A stretch of DNA of 64,000 nucleotides from Gyromitra esculenta (GCA_038503075.1 JBCAML010000009.1:868001-932000); one strand, 5' to 3'. Counted from the first letter of the stretch, positions 47,668-60,082 are shown. Notes: generated from the sequence alone by a model not told the origin. Made by a program: numbers and translations.

Positions 47668-48739
47668 TCAACTGAAAGACATAAGGGCATTTGGGGAATC
47701 TGATAGAGGCCACAAAAGGGTATAGAATCCCCAAGCACCTCCAAACAGAAATGTGAAGTAGACGGCAGACCTCCATTTTGGTCCATCAACAAAACCAAAG
47801 TGAGGGAGGCCCATATAGTTGCAGAACGAGTGCACGATGATCGCCGCCCACGCGGAACCCGTTCGGAGGAAGATGAATGTCGCAAACCAACCAAATAAGG
47901 TGGTGTACGCAAACTGGAAGAGAGAACGCACAATGGTAACAGTGATAGCGCCTGGGTGGCTCAGGTAAAACTCATAGGCATGGTGGATATGCGCTAGATA
48001 GGATACTGTTAGAAAAGAGCGTTTTGTGGTGGTTAGGGAACCGACCTATTCCAAAATATAACGGGGATAAAAATACGATAGTTTTGGGAGATCTCCCGGC
48101 TATTAGGTGTAATGGAACCAAGCAAGCACGGAAAACCATTTCCTCAGTGAAGGGCGCCTGGAGAAAAGGTAGTAGTTAACCCCTGCGATTCAAAAATAAG
48201 GCAGCGGTTAAGCTTTTTTTTTTTTTGCCCACTTCATATTCAGGGTGACACTGAAACGAAATAGAAACCTTCGGAGGCTCAAGGTGAAAACGTACAGCAA
48301 TATAATTCCTCCAGCCAATCCAAGTAGAAAACATCTTATTCACGTCATGTTTAACTTCCGTCCAACCGTCGTCAAGGAATAGCCGCAGTACTAGTGGACC
48401 CGCGAATAAAACTATAGTGAGGAATAGTGACCGTAAAATGTCGAAGATGGAGGTCAGCGTGGGCGAGAGACCGAGAAAGGAGAGAACATCGAACAATGAT
48501 CGTTTCGGCGTTGTGAGGGCGATGATGCTGGACGTAATCGTCAGGGAGGCGATGGTGACTACGGCAACAGCACGGATTCGGATGCGGATCACAGAGGGAG
48601 AGTCGCGGGGAAGGTTTGGATGCGGTCGGGAGAGGGGACTGAGGTAAAGGACACCAACATAACTCACTGTGTACAATATTGAAATGATGCTGGCTTGTAA
48701 TGGAGTGAGCAGAGCTGGCTCTTCTGGCAAGTACACCAT
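47668..48739 (-). CDS. RCE1: CAAX prenyl protease 2 (Rce1)
   Basis: ER-membrane protease that removes the -AAX tripeptide from farnesylated Ras and other CAAX proteins. 293 aa from three exons (5' to 3'): 48296-48739, 48046-48157, 47668-47993. Multiple TM segments; the catalytic motif TEEMVFR (E153, E154, R158), the histidine in FGIAHIHH (about H187) and HSFCNYMG (H240, N244) are all present, as in the ABI/CPBP family. I start at the ATG giving MVYLPEEPALL; the frame is open a further 13 codons upstream without an ATG. It is convergent with RFC4. Confidence 0.93.
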
Positions 48740-50181
48740 GTTGACGCTGCGGTTTGTCTTATGTTTTCTCCTCAGCAACAGTGCCTGATCAGTCGTGGCA
48801 ATAGTGAGAGGTGGTGTCCAGCCACTGTTGTGTTCCTGGTGAACGTGGTAGAGCGGAAGCCACCCATTGTGTGTTTATGGCTGGTGGGTGGCCTTACATA
48901 ACCAAAGCAGGGGGGAGAGGCTGTGTGTATTTATTATTACTAGGTATTACTAGTGGTACATGTGTGTACATGTACTTATTATCCATTGAAGTTTTGCTAG
49001 TCTGAAACCAAGGGGAATCCTTTTTTTTAAACTGTTTGCTCGCCCGACAAAGATAGCATTGTTATGGCAACTCCTTGTCGCCTGGCGAAACTGGTATTTG
49101 ATAAATAAATAAAAACCCTAATAATGGCAGAAGTCTTTTGGCTGGGTGGTTCTGGAGCCGGGTAACTCTATGGTGCACGGAGCAAGGGACAAGTGCGAAT
49201 CGAGGCAAGCGGAGTTTCAGGAACGCAAGGATGCACCAGATCTAACGTTGTGCTGCAAGCCATGCGACATCTTAGTGGAGCCGTTCCCGGAACCTTCACG
49301 CATTGCTGTTTTCTACAGGGTGCATGCCAGGGGCAACGATGCACGCGAGACGGAAAGGAACAGCTCAGCGACATTGACGGAAAAGGTCAGAATGTACTCA
49401 TCCCACAGGACCGCGTCCTGATATGTTTAGAGCTGCGGGTGCCACACTGCAGGAATAGAGAAAGCACAGCTGCCATTCGTTCACGATGGGTGCTGGGGGA
49501 CAGTTGTATGCGGGCACACACAGAGAAACCTACATTGACATGCCGCTGCTGCGGGGAGAGAATAGCATAGCGAGAACGAGAGCGACGGTTCCTGCAGCTT
49601 GTGCGCAGGCTCAATGGTAGCGAAAAAAGCGATGGTAGAAAATAAGGGGGCAAACAAAATAGACAGCGCTTCTCACGCGCACTTGTTTAACCTTCTTTCT
49701 CTCTTTCTTCTTCACTCGCTCGCTCACTCACTCACTCCCTCGCCCACTCTCTCTACACCCCCCCCCCCAGCTGTCTCTTCTTTGGGTTTACTCCCTCACA
49801 CTCTTTTGACTAGAGTACTTACTTGATCCATTCCGCTCTTTGCTTTCTTTTCACTGAGTAGCGACGTTTACGCCTCTTGATCTGTCTTTCCCTCGTGGCT
49901 TAATTTCTTGTTTCCCTCATCTTTTATCTAACGAAGATCTGTATTTTCTATTGATATTCTGATTACGATCCGTCATTATTATTACATTCATATATTCTTT
50001 TTTTTTTTATATCAGAAATTTCTATTGCTTAACTTCTGCTGCTACCGCTATTATTGGTTTGTTTAGCATTCGATACATATCAGCCTTTCCCGACATTATC
50101 TTCCATCAAATCTACTATTTTTTTGTCTTTCTATGTTATAAGGGGTAAGGACGAGGGAGAAATTCAAGGATCCCGAGTTTT
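48740..50181. promoter_or_regulatory. Upstream region of RCE1 and the serine-rich membrane protein
   Basis: 1.44 kb between divergent starts. From about 49690 on the + strand is C/T-rich (CTTTCTCTCTTTC, CACTCACTCACTCCC, a C9-C10 run at 49760), then T-rich up to the start at 50182, typical of a fungal promoter and long leader. Open frames at 49146-49650 on both strands overlap each other and have no family signal. Confidence 0.45.
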
Positions 50182-51746
50182 ATGGAAATGAACGGTCGTC
50201 CCCGTCGCGCTGCTCTACACCAGCGCTCTGATTCCGAAACCAACGAGATTCGAACCATTCCTTCTCTACACAGCAACAATTCATCCGTCTCACAGAAGAC
50301 GAATGATGTTTCATCATGGATCCCCCATCCAACCGCAGCCTCTATTTCGAGGGACAGCACACGTTCTAGCTCTCACACAGCGAGCACAAACAGGAGTCGC
50401 AGTGGCGCTGCTGGTGGGCTTCGACATTCTGGCTCTCTCGACAGTCTGCCTCCAGTTGCACCCTTAAAAATCAAGAAAACAGAGTCTGCCTTTATTGTAG
50501 CTAGGAATCTACCTACCACTGCTGCTAGAGAGTCTCCGTATTCGGACACACTCGTTGGTGGCTCAAATCCATCTCTTGATTCGACTGCCGCCAAAGCCCA
50601 GACATTTCCAAAATCGATATTAAAAAAACCATCACGAGCCGCGTTGCCTCCTTACTCAACTGAGGAATACAATCAAATATCAAGTTCATGGGTGGGGAGC
50701 AATTCTCACAGCCCCAGTACCACAAAGAAAGCCAGAATGAACGCCCGCACACTGAGGATAGTGCGCAGCGAAGACGGCGACGAAGAGGAAGAGGGAGAGG
50801 AAGTTGATGTGGTTGGTGGGCTCGTTAGTCGAGAGCGCTCGGTGTCTAGAACCCTTTCTTCAAGAGCTTTTCCGTCGCCACGATTGGCGGGCGGTGCTGA
50901 ATTAAGCACTCAAGCTGTACAAATATTTCCCAATCAGTCTTTGGCTGCGCGTTCCGCAAGTAATGCCTCTTTGGAGCGTCCTGGTACTGCCGGCTCGTTG
51001 TTTGCTTCTGCTAGACAACTTCCAGCATGGGCAAGGTAAGTTTCCCTGCCTTTTTCCTCTGCGCTTGTCATCTACAAGGCAGTTAATTGGTTTGTCGATG
51101 CATCTGACACTCTACCCTTCCTTTCAGATATTTCTATGGCAAAAAGGGAGGTCGAGGAAGTATCATTGAACCTGATGTGCCCCAAAGAAGTAATACAGAG
51201 AGAAGTGAGAGAATTGGCAGGGCAGATTCTCGGGTTCGCCGGCAGCAAAGTGATGATTCTTTGGTTATCACGGAAGTCATTCTCCCTGGTGCGGTCTATC
51301 TCGCCCCAAGACGCTTCGCCTCGTCGGAGAGCATCCCAGGACAAGACTGGATAGGAAATAGGACTAGGATTATGGACCCTGAAGTTGCGACCCAATGGTC
51401 AACACCACACCTGGACAGCACACCTCTATCTAGATTCGAGAATATTGACCGTCAGCTAATCATGTTCTGTTTGGGATTCGTCCTACCGATTTGCTGGATA
51501 ATCGCTGCATTCCTCCCATTACCTAAGGTCCATGCGCGCAAAAAGCAACTGCATCCGGCGACCGGCGAACTTTCTTCCTATAGCGTCGATGTAGAAGCTG
51601 GGTCAAACCACAGTATAGTGGAAGAACGAAGCTACAAGAACGCTAGATGGTGGCGGAGGGTGAATCGTGTGCTATCAGGTTTTGGATTGGCTCTGATCGG
51701 CGCAATCATTACACTGGGTGTTGTCGCTGCAATGCGTGGCATTTAG
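50182..51746 (+). CDS. Serine-rich protein with two C-terminal TM segments
   Basis: 490 aa from two exons (50182-51035, 51128-51746). The N-terminal ~380 residues are hydrophilic and Ser/Arg-rich, with an acidic stretch (EDGDEEEEGEEVD). The conserved-looking RYFYGKKGGRGSIIEPDVPQR spans the exon junction. TM1 is at about 395-417 (LIMFCLGFVLPICWIIAAFLPL) and TM2 at the extreme C-terminus (GFGLALIGAIITLGVVAAM), joined by a basic loop ending RWWRRVN. I recall similar fungal proteins annotated only as serine-rich proteins; the function is not known to me. The long N-terminal tail is probably cytosolic, but the topology is inferred. Confidence 0.75.
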
Positions 51747-52642
51747 ATTCAATTCCTTTTTGTGTTTATGTCCTAATGTTTTTTTTCTACAGTTTGTTTG
51801 GCTGGTGGCATTTTTTCGTTTCCCCTTCCCCCATTCTTTATACATATTCATCCCATATTTATGTGCTCTATGACTCATATGCCTTTTTTACGTCCTACCT
51901 GCCTCTCATCTATCGTCATACAGGATATATCGTTTTGAGATATTAGAGGCTATGAATTTGTAGATTCTTACATATGCTTCTAGGAGTTGCATCGCTTTTT
52001 TTGTTTAATGTTCTTTATTACTTTCTTACCCAAGTATACCCATCTTTGGGTTAATCTCAACTTGTACCCTTTTTATTTTACCTTTCTTGTAACTTTAGTT
52101 TTTATACCCTATTTTTGATTTTTTGGTACAGAGGAGGAATAGTTGTGTGTCGCTGGTTGGGATTTTATGGCGACATTTGGTAGGCTGGATGCTTGGGGTG
52201 ATATTGGTGATGAGGTTATCTTCGGAGTTTTTTTTTTTTTTGATGGGATACGAACCTTGGGATTCGGGAGTGTTGACTTTGTCATCGCCATTTATGTTAT
52301 TTGAGAATTGGATAATATTACCAACAGTGGGGGAAGGATACATGTATGTAGTGGGTCCCCAGCGGTTTGGGTTAGAAGCCTGGTCAGCTTCACTTCACCG
52401 ACCTACCCCCTCAGGCTGCATCCTGTATCTTGCTCAATGATCGCTCATCATCACGTAAATCGAGAGATGGAGTATGGGAAAGATAAATACAGGATATACA
52501 TCATTTCCGCATTGCCTCACTTCTCATCAACTAGTACCCAAGGTTAACTTAATTGCAACTGTTGAAAAATAATGTCTGAACACTTGATGTGAAGAGAATT
52601 ATCTGAATAAATATCGCCATGTCCCTTGACAACAAAGGTTAT
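51747..52642. other. Convergent 3' region, serine-rich protein and Tim8
   Basis: About 900 bp, T-rich on the + strand in its first half (3' UTR and termination of the upstream gene). No gene or inverted repeat was recognised. Confidence 0.45.
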
Positions 52643-53028
52643 CTAAGCCCTATTGCCCATGTAGTCCAGCTGCTTCACAATCGTCTTTTGAGAGTCGATA
52701 AATCGGTTGACGCAATTCTCCAAGCAGGTATTTTCGCTTTTATCGATCGCCGTACCGGTGATTTTTGCCGTCATGCATTTGGTCCAACACATATCGGTCA
52801 AATTGTGGACGTCTGCGAAGTCGTAGCATCTGACACTTAGTCATAATTGCATATTAAAATTTTGGTAGAAATTGATGCAAAAGAGAAACTGAGAAGTGAG
52901 GTTAAAGGGGAGAGAGGAGTACTTGTTTGAAACTTCGCCTTCTGTTGTTCGTTTTCGATGAATTGTTGCAACTCTTTCCGATCCTTGTCACTGAAATCAG
53001 ACATAGTGGAAGTCGCCTGAGAGTCCAT
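52643..53028 (-). CDS. TIM8: Mitochondrial import chaperone Tim8
   Basis: Small Tim protein of the intermembrane space that, with Tim13, escorts hydrophobic precursors. 91 aa from two exons (5' to 3'): 52923-53028 and 52643-52812. Twin CX3C motifs C44-WTK-C48 and C65-LEN-C69 are separated by 16 residues. The flanking signature (KDRKELQQFIENEQQKAKFQT, then VHNLTDMCWTKC, CVNRFIDSQKTIVKQL) is Tim8-like rather than Tim13/Tim10-like. The intron (52813-52922, 110 nt) is fixed by the motif frame. An in-frame internal ATG at codon 9 is possible. No cleavable presequence, as expected for the Mia40 route. Confidence 0.92.
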
Positions 53029-53604
53029 TCGAGGTATAACTAGGCACGGCGGAGAGCTTAGAGATATTGGAGGAGGTAAGAAACGAACGATGGTTGACAA
53101 GCGGTGGGCTGCAATTAATTTGATGTCGTTTCACAGTCGGTAGTTGGAAGGCGAAGGTGTGCTTTTTCACTTAGCATGGGTCTGCGTACGCCAAGACGGT
53201 AGAGCCAAGTTAGGTCAGTCTTCGTGCTGAGACATTGCAATAAACCATCGCAGGAAAGGCATCATTTAATTTTTGCTTCGCCTGCAGAGACACCTTAGCA
53301 TTCACTTACGTCCGTATTGTGTTACTGGTAGGGTTGCAAAAATACGGTAGATTATGCTAGTTTACCGTATGAGACTGTATTAGCATTAAAACTGTAAGTT
53401 ACAAGATGTAAGATAGGTATCAGAACACACTATGGAGTGCGGTGACGACACTCAACCAACATCGCGATAAGCTTCAGTCTCTAATCTTGCGAAAAGGGCG
53501 TGCTCACTTTCATTGCATTTTACCGGTTCTTTACAAGTATGCTATACGTACAGTATGGTAAAATATGCAATATTACCGATTGCATCCTTAATTACGGAAG
53601 TGTA

Positions 53605-53716
53605 TACTCATGTCGCCAGAATTAATGTGAGTCACGTGACGGATTTGACCAATCAAATACGAATCCCCCGCCCATTAGTCAGCCCGTGACTCACATTAAT
53701 TCTGGCGACATGAGTA
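53605..53716. mobile_element. 112-bp MITE with perfect 32-bp inverted repeats
   Basis: Positions 53605-53636 (TACTCATGTCGCCAGAATTA...) and 53685-53716 are exact reverse complements around a 48-nt spacer. The perfect arms suggest recent insertion. No second copy was noticed in this window. Confidence 0.82.
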
Positions 53717-54310
53717 CAGTGGGCCCAAATGCCCTGTAAGAAATCTATGATCTATCCTTTAGGTGTTTAATTAGCGATATAGAAAGTGACAACTAGTTTT
53801 CTCACTTCTGCGTTTGGCGTTTTTTTTGCTACATTTTCTCACTGAAGGGCACATATTCGATCTTTCTCAGTCATTATCATGGCGCGTGTGGGCTATGGTT
53901 TTGGACCGTGATTCCAACGCTGATAGCCAACTAGTCCACTCAGAAAGGCTTTAGAGCGCTGCTGAGATACTAATGAAAAACTTGAAGTTATTGTAGAGTA
54001 CAACAGTTAGTGGTTGCTGCGGAATAAATTCTGGCTTTTGGCTTTGAAAATACAGAGATGTGGATTCTCAAAGTCCTAGCACCCTACACACTATTGATAC
54101 ATACATTTAATAAATCAAATGCGTATAGTTGTAGATCGAGCTAGAGAACAAGAATTCAAAAGCGAAGAAAACTATGGAAGTCATGAAATGCTAAGTAGAT
54201 AATATCTCTCAACTTCATAGTTCTATAAAAATTATAGTCTTGATTTGTTGATCGTTGTGCTCAATAGGGGGGATTGGCGCCAAGACTTTCCGAAAAAAAG
54301 ATTCTATAGT

Positions 54311-54382
54311 TGCCCAAGAAAAGTCTTGACACTTAGTCGCTGGCTCGTTAGTGAGGTGGGTGCCAAGACCTTTCTTACACGG
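54311..54382. mobile_element. Diverged relative of the 35.4-kb hairpin element
   Basis: AAGAAAAGTCTTGACAC at 54315 and GTGCCAAGACCTTTCTTACA at 54360 form a roughly 20-bp imperfect inverted repeat with the same arm sequence as 35368-35440, but with mismatches and a longer loop. Confidence 0.6.
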
Positions 54383-55658
54383 TGCACATGCACCATCCTA
54401 CGCGGAAAGTCCCCGGAACTTGTAAATGCTATAGGGTATATGAAGTTACTGTTGGTTGCTGTAGCGTTCTAGAAATACTAGGATTTCCGTCTTTTACCGT
54501 TTGTTCATTCAATAGGTATATATCGTAGGTTTTCGATATCAGAATTCTCCATTCAATTATATTTTCGCTGGCACGTATAGAAATGGTTCCATTTGTAAAA
54601 CAGCTTCCCATTTGCCTACCGGCCGGCTATTTTGCAAATGGGATTTAGTTACATACGGGTCAGAACATGTATACTACTTGAACTCGACCAGGCGTTACCC
54701 CAAAATGAATTAGATGGGTAGATAGATATATCATACACGCATCCAACCCGGCCCAAAATGAATTGGATATGGTGGCGAATGTGACAAAACGGTAACTCTG
54801 CTAGAGCTATAGTACGAAAAAGGGTTATGTTTAAATTTACGAGGGTTACGAATGGAGCCAGAAGTTATGGGGTGAAGAAAGCGTATCTCTAGCAATACCA
54901 TCCATACACCAGGATAGCAAATAAAAGCCCAAATACAAAATAAATAAACCCGGGTGTAAAAAAAAAAACGCTACATATATATCAGCAACCCGAGTGACCA
55001 AGACGATAGTCTAGCGATAACGGTACGGTATCGGTAAGTTATTCTGTCGAATAAGGGATTTGTGCAGGCGCTAACCTGCTTGACGTTGTTTTTCAACGGA
55101 TACAGTCTTATTTATGTATTTTTTTTTTTAAATAACGTGATAATAGATTTACTTATATTTTCGGATTTCAAATTGTAGCTCCGAATCGCTTTTGTAGTAG
55201 GTGATCTTTGGGTTCTGTTGTATCAGCAAAAAAGGTCTGCAGTTTCTAGTATTCACTACTACAGCCTTCTATCACTATCGCTGACCGGAGAAAGCTACTT
55301 TTCAATCAACTTCACAAAACGCTTGTAGATGTCCTATCGAGTGGAAATGCCAAATTCGCCAAGTAAAGAAAAAAAAGAACCAATATGCAACAGCACCAAG
55401 AAGAAAAATGAAATAGACAGAAATGCCTCTAAGCTCGCACATGTGCATATCAAGATTCTCTACCCTTCCAAATCTATTCTCTCTTCCGCCAAACACCTTT
55501 ACCGGCAGTTGACATCTTTGGTGCAAAAAGACCTTACAAGATGTTAGGAACTTCCTACAGGCATTATAGTTGCAAAGCGAATGTACTTGCCAATTTGCTG
55601 TGCTGCGGAAATGCTCCGGCACTTTTTCAAAATGTTGTTGGCAGGAGGAAATTCCATT

Positions 55659-58384
55659 TCAGTGCCTGATCAGATTAGTCATAAATATGTACCTTAATGG
55701 GGTCATGGAAGAGTGGATACCTGCGAATGGGCCTGAAGAATGGAACAACTTGATTTACGTGCGTGTATATTAGCATGATGGCTCTCGAAGAATTGAGGAG
55801 CAGAACGGGAGCTACCTTCGGCCTGTAAGATGGATCTTGGTCCATAACTGAGCTATTACGGAATTTTTCGACAAGTTGGTCAATTCCCTGGATATCTACA
55901 AGAAATTTGGTTAGTGGCTTGACGGTAAGTGAAAATTGCTCATCACCAAACGTATCAACTTACTGGCGTATGTAACGTCCAAAACCTTCTCGGAATTGAA
56001 TTTATTCCTACTAACTGTCAACTATACCATTTTTTTGGATGCGAGGCACCGGGAGGTAAACCATCTTGTTCCAGACTTGGCTCTTACAAACTACTGATTG
56101 ATTAGCGCAATTCTGATAGAATAGAAGGATTGGAGTGTTTCCTCACTGACATTGATGATATCAAGCGGCTGTTATATTTATCTAACCGTCAGTGGTGGTT
56201 CATATACTATTTCCTTGGAAGCAGTGGCTGGTTGTGCGACTTACGTCGATGAAATTGATGAATGCATATCCCACGCTGTGATCCCTTGTTAGTGAAGAAA
56301 TACAGTACCGGGTTGCGTAAAATGGAAGGATATGGTGATGCATTGAACACACTTGCAAATATTACGAAAGTCTGGAAAAACGTAAGCTACTAGGATATTG
56401 ATGACGGAATTATGTATATCTCTTGGTACCAATTCTCAGATATAAGAAATTGTAAAGGCCCTGACTGGTGGTATCGACATAATCTTTTAATGTTTGCTTT
56501 AAGATAGAAGTCAGACATTGTTGGCTATATTAAATAAGGAACATACCTGATCAACTTTATTCGGGATGTTCCTGAGCATCACCTGGGATAAATATTAATT
56601 AAAGCTAAAGGAGTTGGGAATGTTTTTTTAATACTGTAAGCGTACCGTCGTTCTAGTATCTAGGCCACGTGAAATGCGTTCCAAATCGATTACATTCTTC
56701 CCAGGAACTTGTGGTCTTTCACTATTCGCTTTTATAGATGCTCCTGCATCGGATATTTGAAACCGGAAATCCGGCGACGAGGCAGTCAGCGTATTTTTGG
56801 GTTTGAGATCCGCTGGATGAGTATCATTCGAAGGTAGATATGAAAAAACATCCTTCTGATCAAGCTGGCAGCGAGTTGATGTGCGTCGCAAACTAACTTT
56901 ATCCTGCTTGAGACTCACAGGAAATAGTCCATATCTCTTCCTAGTAAAATATCCGCCAGAATGCATACTCTCAATGAAACTATCGCTTTCACGGCCCATG
57001 CTAAATCCACTGTCGACTGAGCTGCCTGAGTTACGGCGGGGAGACAATTCGATGACTGAAGGGATCGGCTGTGAACAGAATATTCCTTTATCTTGATCCT
57101 GAGAGGAAATGGTATGTGTGTGTTTACTTCCACCTCCCTCAGAACGGAGCGAATTAAAAACACGATTCCAAGTCAAGGCATCTGAATCGTAAAAACTTAG
57201 TTTAAGACGGAAACCCTGCTGGAGAGTAAGTAGAGTCGCTAAATTTCTTCTAGACGGAACCTAAACACACCTCAATATATTGTCCATCGATTGTGTCGAC
57301 GATTTGGGAAGCATGGTGAGCATCAAAAAAAGTTACCAAGAATGTCGGTGGGGATGCATTTTCGAGGGTCGTAAATTTGGAAATAGCACCGAAATCAGAC
57401 AGGATAAAGTAAAGTATTCGCCCAACTTTAGTTGAACGCCCCCCAGCCGTGATTATACACATAATCTCAGTCCTATTATCTATTCCTCGTCCTGACAAGT
57501 TGTTTCCCATAACAAGCTTTCAATTTCTTAGTGACTATACGTATGCCATGGAATGTATAATTTACCATTGTAATGTACCCGCTTGAGCAGAACTGCACAG
57601 CTAACGGTTGCTCCAGTTCAAGTTTGATAAAGGTTGTGATGGAATCGCGTATATCAAAGTAGGAAACGACACAAAATCCGTCTGAAATAAGTTTTTGTGT
57701 ATAAAACTCCTGAATATCACCAAACTCCTGAATAGTAAAGTAAAGTCAGAATTTGGAAGAAGAATACACTGTTGCCTAAGGAATCCGGGTGATACTGACC
57801 TGCAAAATTTCATAGAGAGCAACAAAAGATGTTGAGGGCGAGATATTGCAAATCTTCAAGTGACGAGTGGAAGTAGCTGACAATTGGACAGGCTCCACTT
57901 TCCAATGTGGGAGGACTTGATCAGAAGCAGTAAAATTGTAATTCGGATGACGGGCTGAGTGGACCAACTTTGTATCTGCATCGATATACTCGAGATAATT
58001 TCGAACAATAGTCGAGAGAGGAGGAGGGGCCTCAGTTAGAGCGGAACTATCTGCTTTAATAACAACACCGGAAGGATGGCAGCGCTTAAAAGTCTTATCA
58101 GCCGCATAGGTATCATGCAGGCCCTGGGTCCCGATGAATTCCCCTAGTTTATCAAAAGAGGTTTGGTGTGCATGAAATTGAATGGTAGAGACTTCCTGGA
58201 GCGGCGAGTCAAGTAGTCTGGAGGGGAGCGCTTTCCATTCTGCATAAGAGTCATCGCTGGGAGATAGTCGAAGATCGGATGGTGTTGTGAGGTTGAAAAA
58301 ATTGTCATAGGGCCCGGTTTCTGGAGTATCAATAGTGCTCTTACTCTCTGGAGATCCTGAACAGATAGATCTTGTTGATGCCAT
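55659..58384 (-). CDS. Mei2-like RNA-binding protein
   Basis: RNA-binding regulator of the Mei2 family (fission-yeast Mei2 drives meiosis). 661 aa from 13 exons, 5' to 3': 57800-58384, 57566-57727, 57271-57516, 56646-57215, 56547-56582, 56430-56496, 56353-56371, 56245-56284, 56151-56168, 56062-56090, 55964-56007, 55816-55895, 55659-55748. The signature C-terminal RRM (residues about 520-640) reads VMLRNIPNKVDQ, LKDYVDTTSQGLYNFLYLRIDF, VGYAFINFIDPLDIINF, GTRWNKFNSEKVLDVTYANIQG and LVEKFRNSSVMDQDPSYRPK, then LFHSSGPFAG. This RRM is cut into nine exons of 18-90 nt. Two weaker RRM-like regions occupy exons 1-3. A serine-rich linker lies between. All exons join in frame. A role in sexual development is inferred from the family only. 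Confidence 0.9.
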
Positions 58385-59493
58385 TATCTAATAGCGATTT
58401 TTGCGTTGATGAAGATGTACTTAGAGAAGCTTCGAACAAGGGACAGTTGACTAACAGCAGGTAGAATAGGGATGAAGTAGAAAGTCCGAATCAATATGAG
58501 GAAGTGGTGTATCAGGCAAACAGCTAGCCGGAAGTTATGGGAGGAAGATAGTAGTGAAATAGGAAAGAAAAAGAGTGGAAGGCAGATCTACTATGTGGTT
58601 GAGAAAAGCTTGATTAGCAGAGGAATGTAGTATTCGAACACGATCACTACGACGGAGAAGGGCCGAGTGAAGAGTCGACGTAGGGAAACAAGTCGTGCTG
58701 TGCAGTGAGATGGCTGAGGAGCTAGTAAAAGAGGTATGAAATACATGTACGGACAAAGTATCAAATTTATACCATGGCAACCTGATTGATAAGAAAACTT
58801 AAAATTGTCGTATGACAACATATAGACTCCAAGAAGGAAAGAAACAATGCGAGTGATAGTACATGAAATTTACAAATTTTTAGAACAGAGATTTTGGAAC
58901 GTAAAGGAAATCATTAAATGTTAGAGACAGGAAGCCGTATTCATCCTCGTACCTAGTTTCGCAATCAGACGCCCATTCGCTAAACCCAGGATATTTGGTG
59001 GAGTAGAGACAATCCGTCAACACCCAATATAGGACAGGATTGTCACGTGACAAGTCGGCTGTGAGCCTACCTCGTATCTACAGTCTAAGGTACCATGCAT
59101 CGCGGAAGTAAGCTGCTGGCTACATGTAGATAGGGCATAAGGTTATTAGGGCAGTCCCAATTATCTATAGGTGACCGCCACGTGATGTTGAAAAAATTGC
59201 TCTCCGGAATTATCCCTTAAGCTGCTGTCAAATAAAATATTGGCTGGTTTTTCCATCTTAGCAGAGTTTTCTTGATATAAAAGGCGATTCGTCCGAAAAA
59301 CGCCTTTGAGTGTACGGCATGATAAATTTAAAGAGTCATGAAAATTTTATTTGCTAGCTCCTCATGAGACATTATAAAGCGTTTGCAATTGAAACAAGAA
59401 AAATCGGATGCACAAAACTCTATACTCGAGACGTAAGGCGGGTTAGCAGAGAAAGATGAGGATAATTTGATTAGTGTACTAAAATTGAACAAA

Positions 59494-59565
59494 TGAGTGT
59501 CGTTCAGCGAAAATGTCCCACAACTGCCAAGATAGTTATGGTGCATTTTCGCTAAACGACACTCA
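59494..59565. mobile_element. 72-bp hairpin element
   Basis: TGAGTGTCGTTCAGCGAAAA... at 59494-59515 is the reverse complement of 59544-59565 with a single mismatch in 22 bp; the loop is 28 nt. A miniature TIR element or a strong cruciform. It may be an end-derived fragment of the neighbouring Mutator-like relic, but that is unproven. Confidence 0.65.
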
Positions 59566-59869
59566 AATCAACCAACTGCGCTTGGCACGAGTGCCAAAAA
59601 AAAAAAAAAGCTAATGGAGCACTTAACGTCTTTGACTGGGTAACCGCCCATGATTGGGAAACCGATCGGCTGCGTAGCGACGCAAACCTTAATGACCGCT
59701 TGAACAAAAAAGCTCCTGATAAGAGAAAACCTTTACTCTGCCAGCCATCTTGGCGCGCAACCTTTATTCTACCACCCAACCTTAATGGATGCCAGTCCCG
59801 CAGTGAAACCTTGAGAGACACCACCACATTCGGATTGCATCACTCAAGACATCATAGAGTGAGCAGCCC

Positions 59870-59985
59870 ATGGGGGTTCTTAGGGGTATCCCCTAAGTCG
59901 TTCCCCACTGGCGAAACTGGGGCGGATTGGGGGGCCGCTCCCCCACTGAGGGGATTGGGGGCGAGGAGCCCCCATTAAAAAAAAT
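59870..59985. repeat. GC-rich palindromic stretch
   Basis: CTTAGGGGTATCCCCTAAG is a self-complementary hairpin at about 59878-59897. It is followed by alternating GGGG/CCCC tracts (CCCCACTGGCGAAACTGGGG, GGGGGCGAGGAGCCCCC) that form further hairpins. Its composition is unlike the A/T-rich surroundings. It may mark the terminal region of the adjacent Mutator-like element. Confidence 0.5.
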
Positions 59986-60082
59986 TGGGCTATTTTGAGC
60001 AGCTGGAAGCGAATTTGACGTATGTACAAGGCCTCCACCGATACACGCGATATCACTCGATTTTTGAATTTTCGCTAACTAT

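Larger units (their letters stand above)
53029..55658. other. Intergenic region between Tim8 and Mei2-like gene
   Basis: 2.6 kb with no supported gene. It contains a perfect-armed MITE (53605-53716), a diverged hairpin related to the 35.4-kb element (about 54311-54382), and repeated TACGGTA/ACCGTAT words around 53340-53580. Confidence 0.5.
58385..60082. other. Intergenic region between Mei2-like gene and transposase relic
   Basis: 1.7 kb. It begins with the Mei2-like promoter and contains a hairpin element (59494-59565), a poly-A run (59597-59610) and a GC-rich palindromic stretch (about 59870-59980) next to the transposase relic. No gene was supported. Confidence 0.5.

Noticed and set aside
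49146..49653. Open frames on both strands upstream of the serine-rich protein
   Set aside because: Mutually overlapping, no domain, and positioned in the promoter/leader of the gene at 50182.
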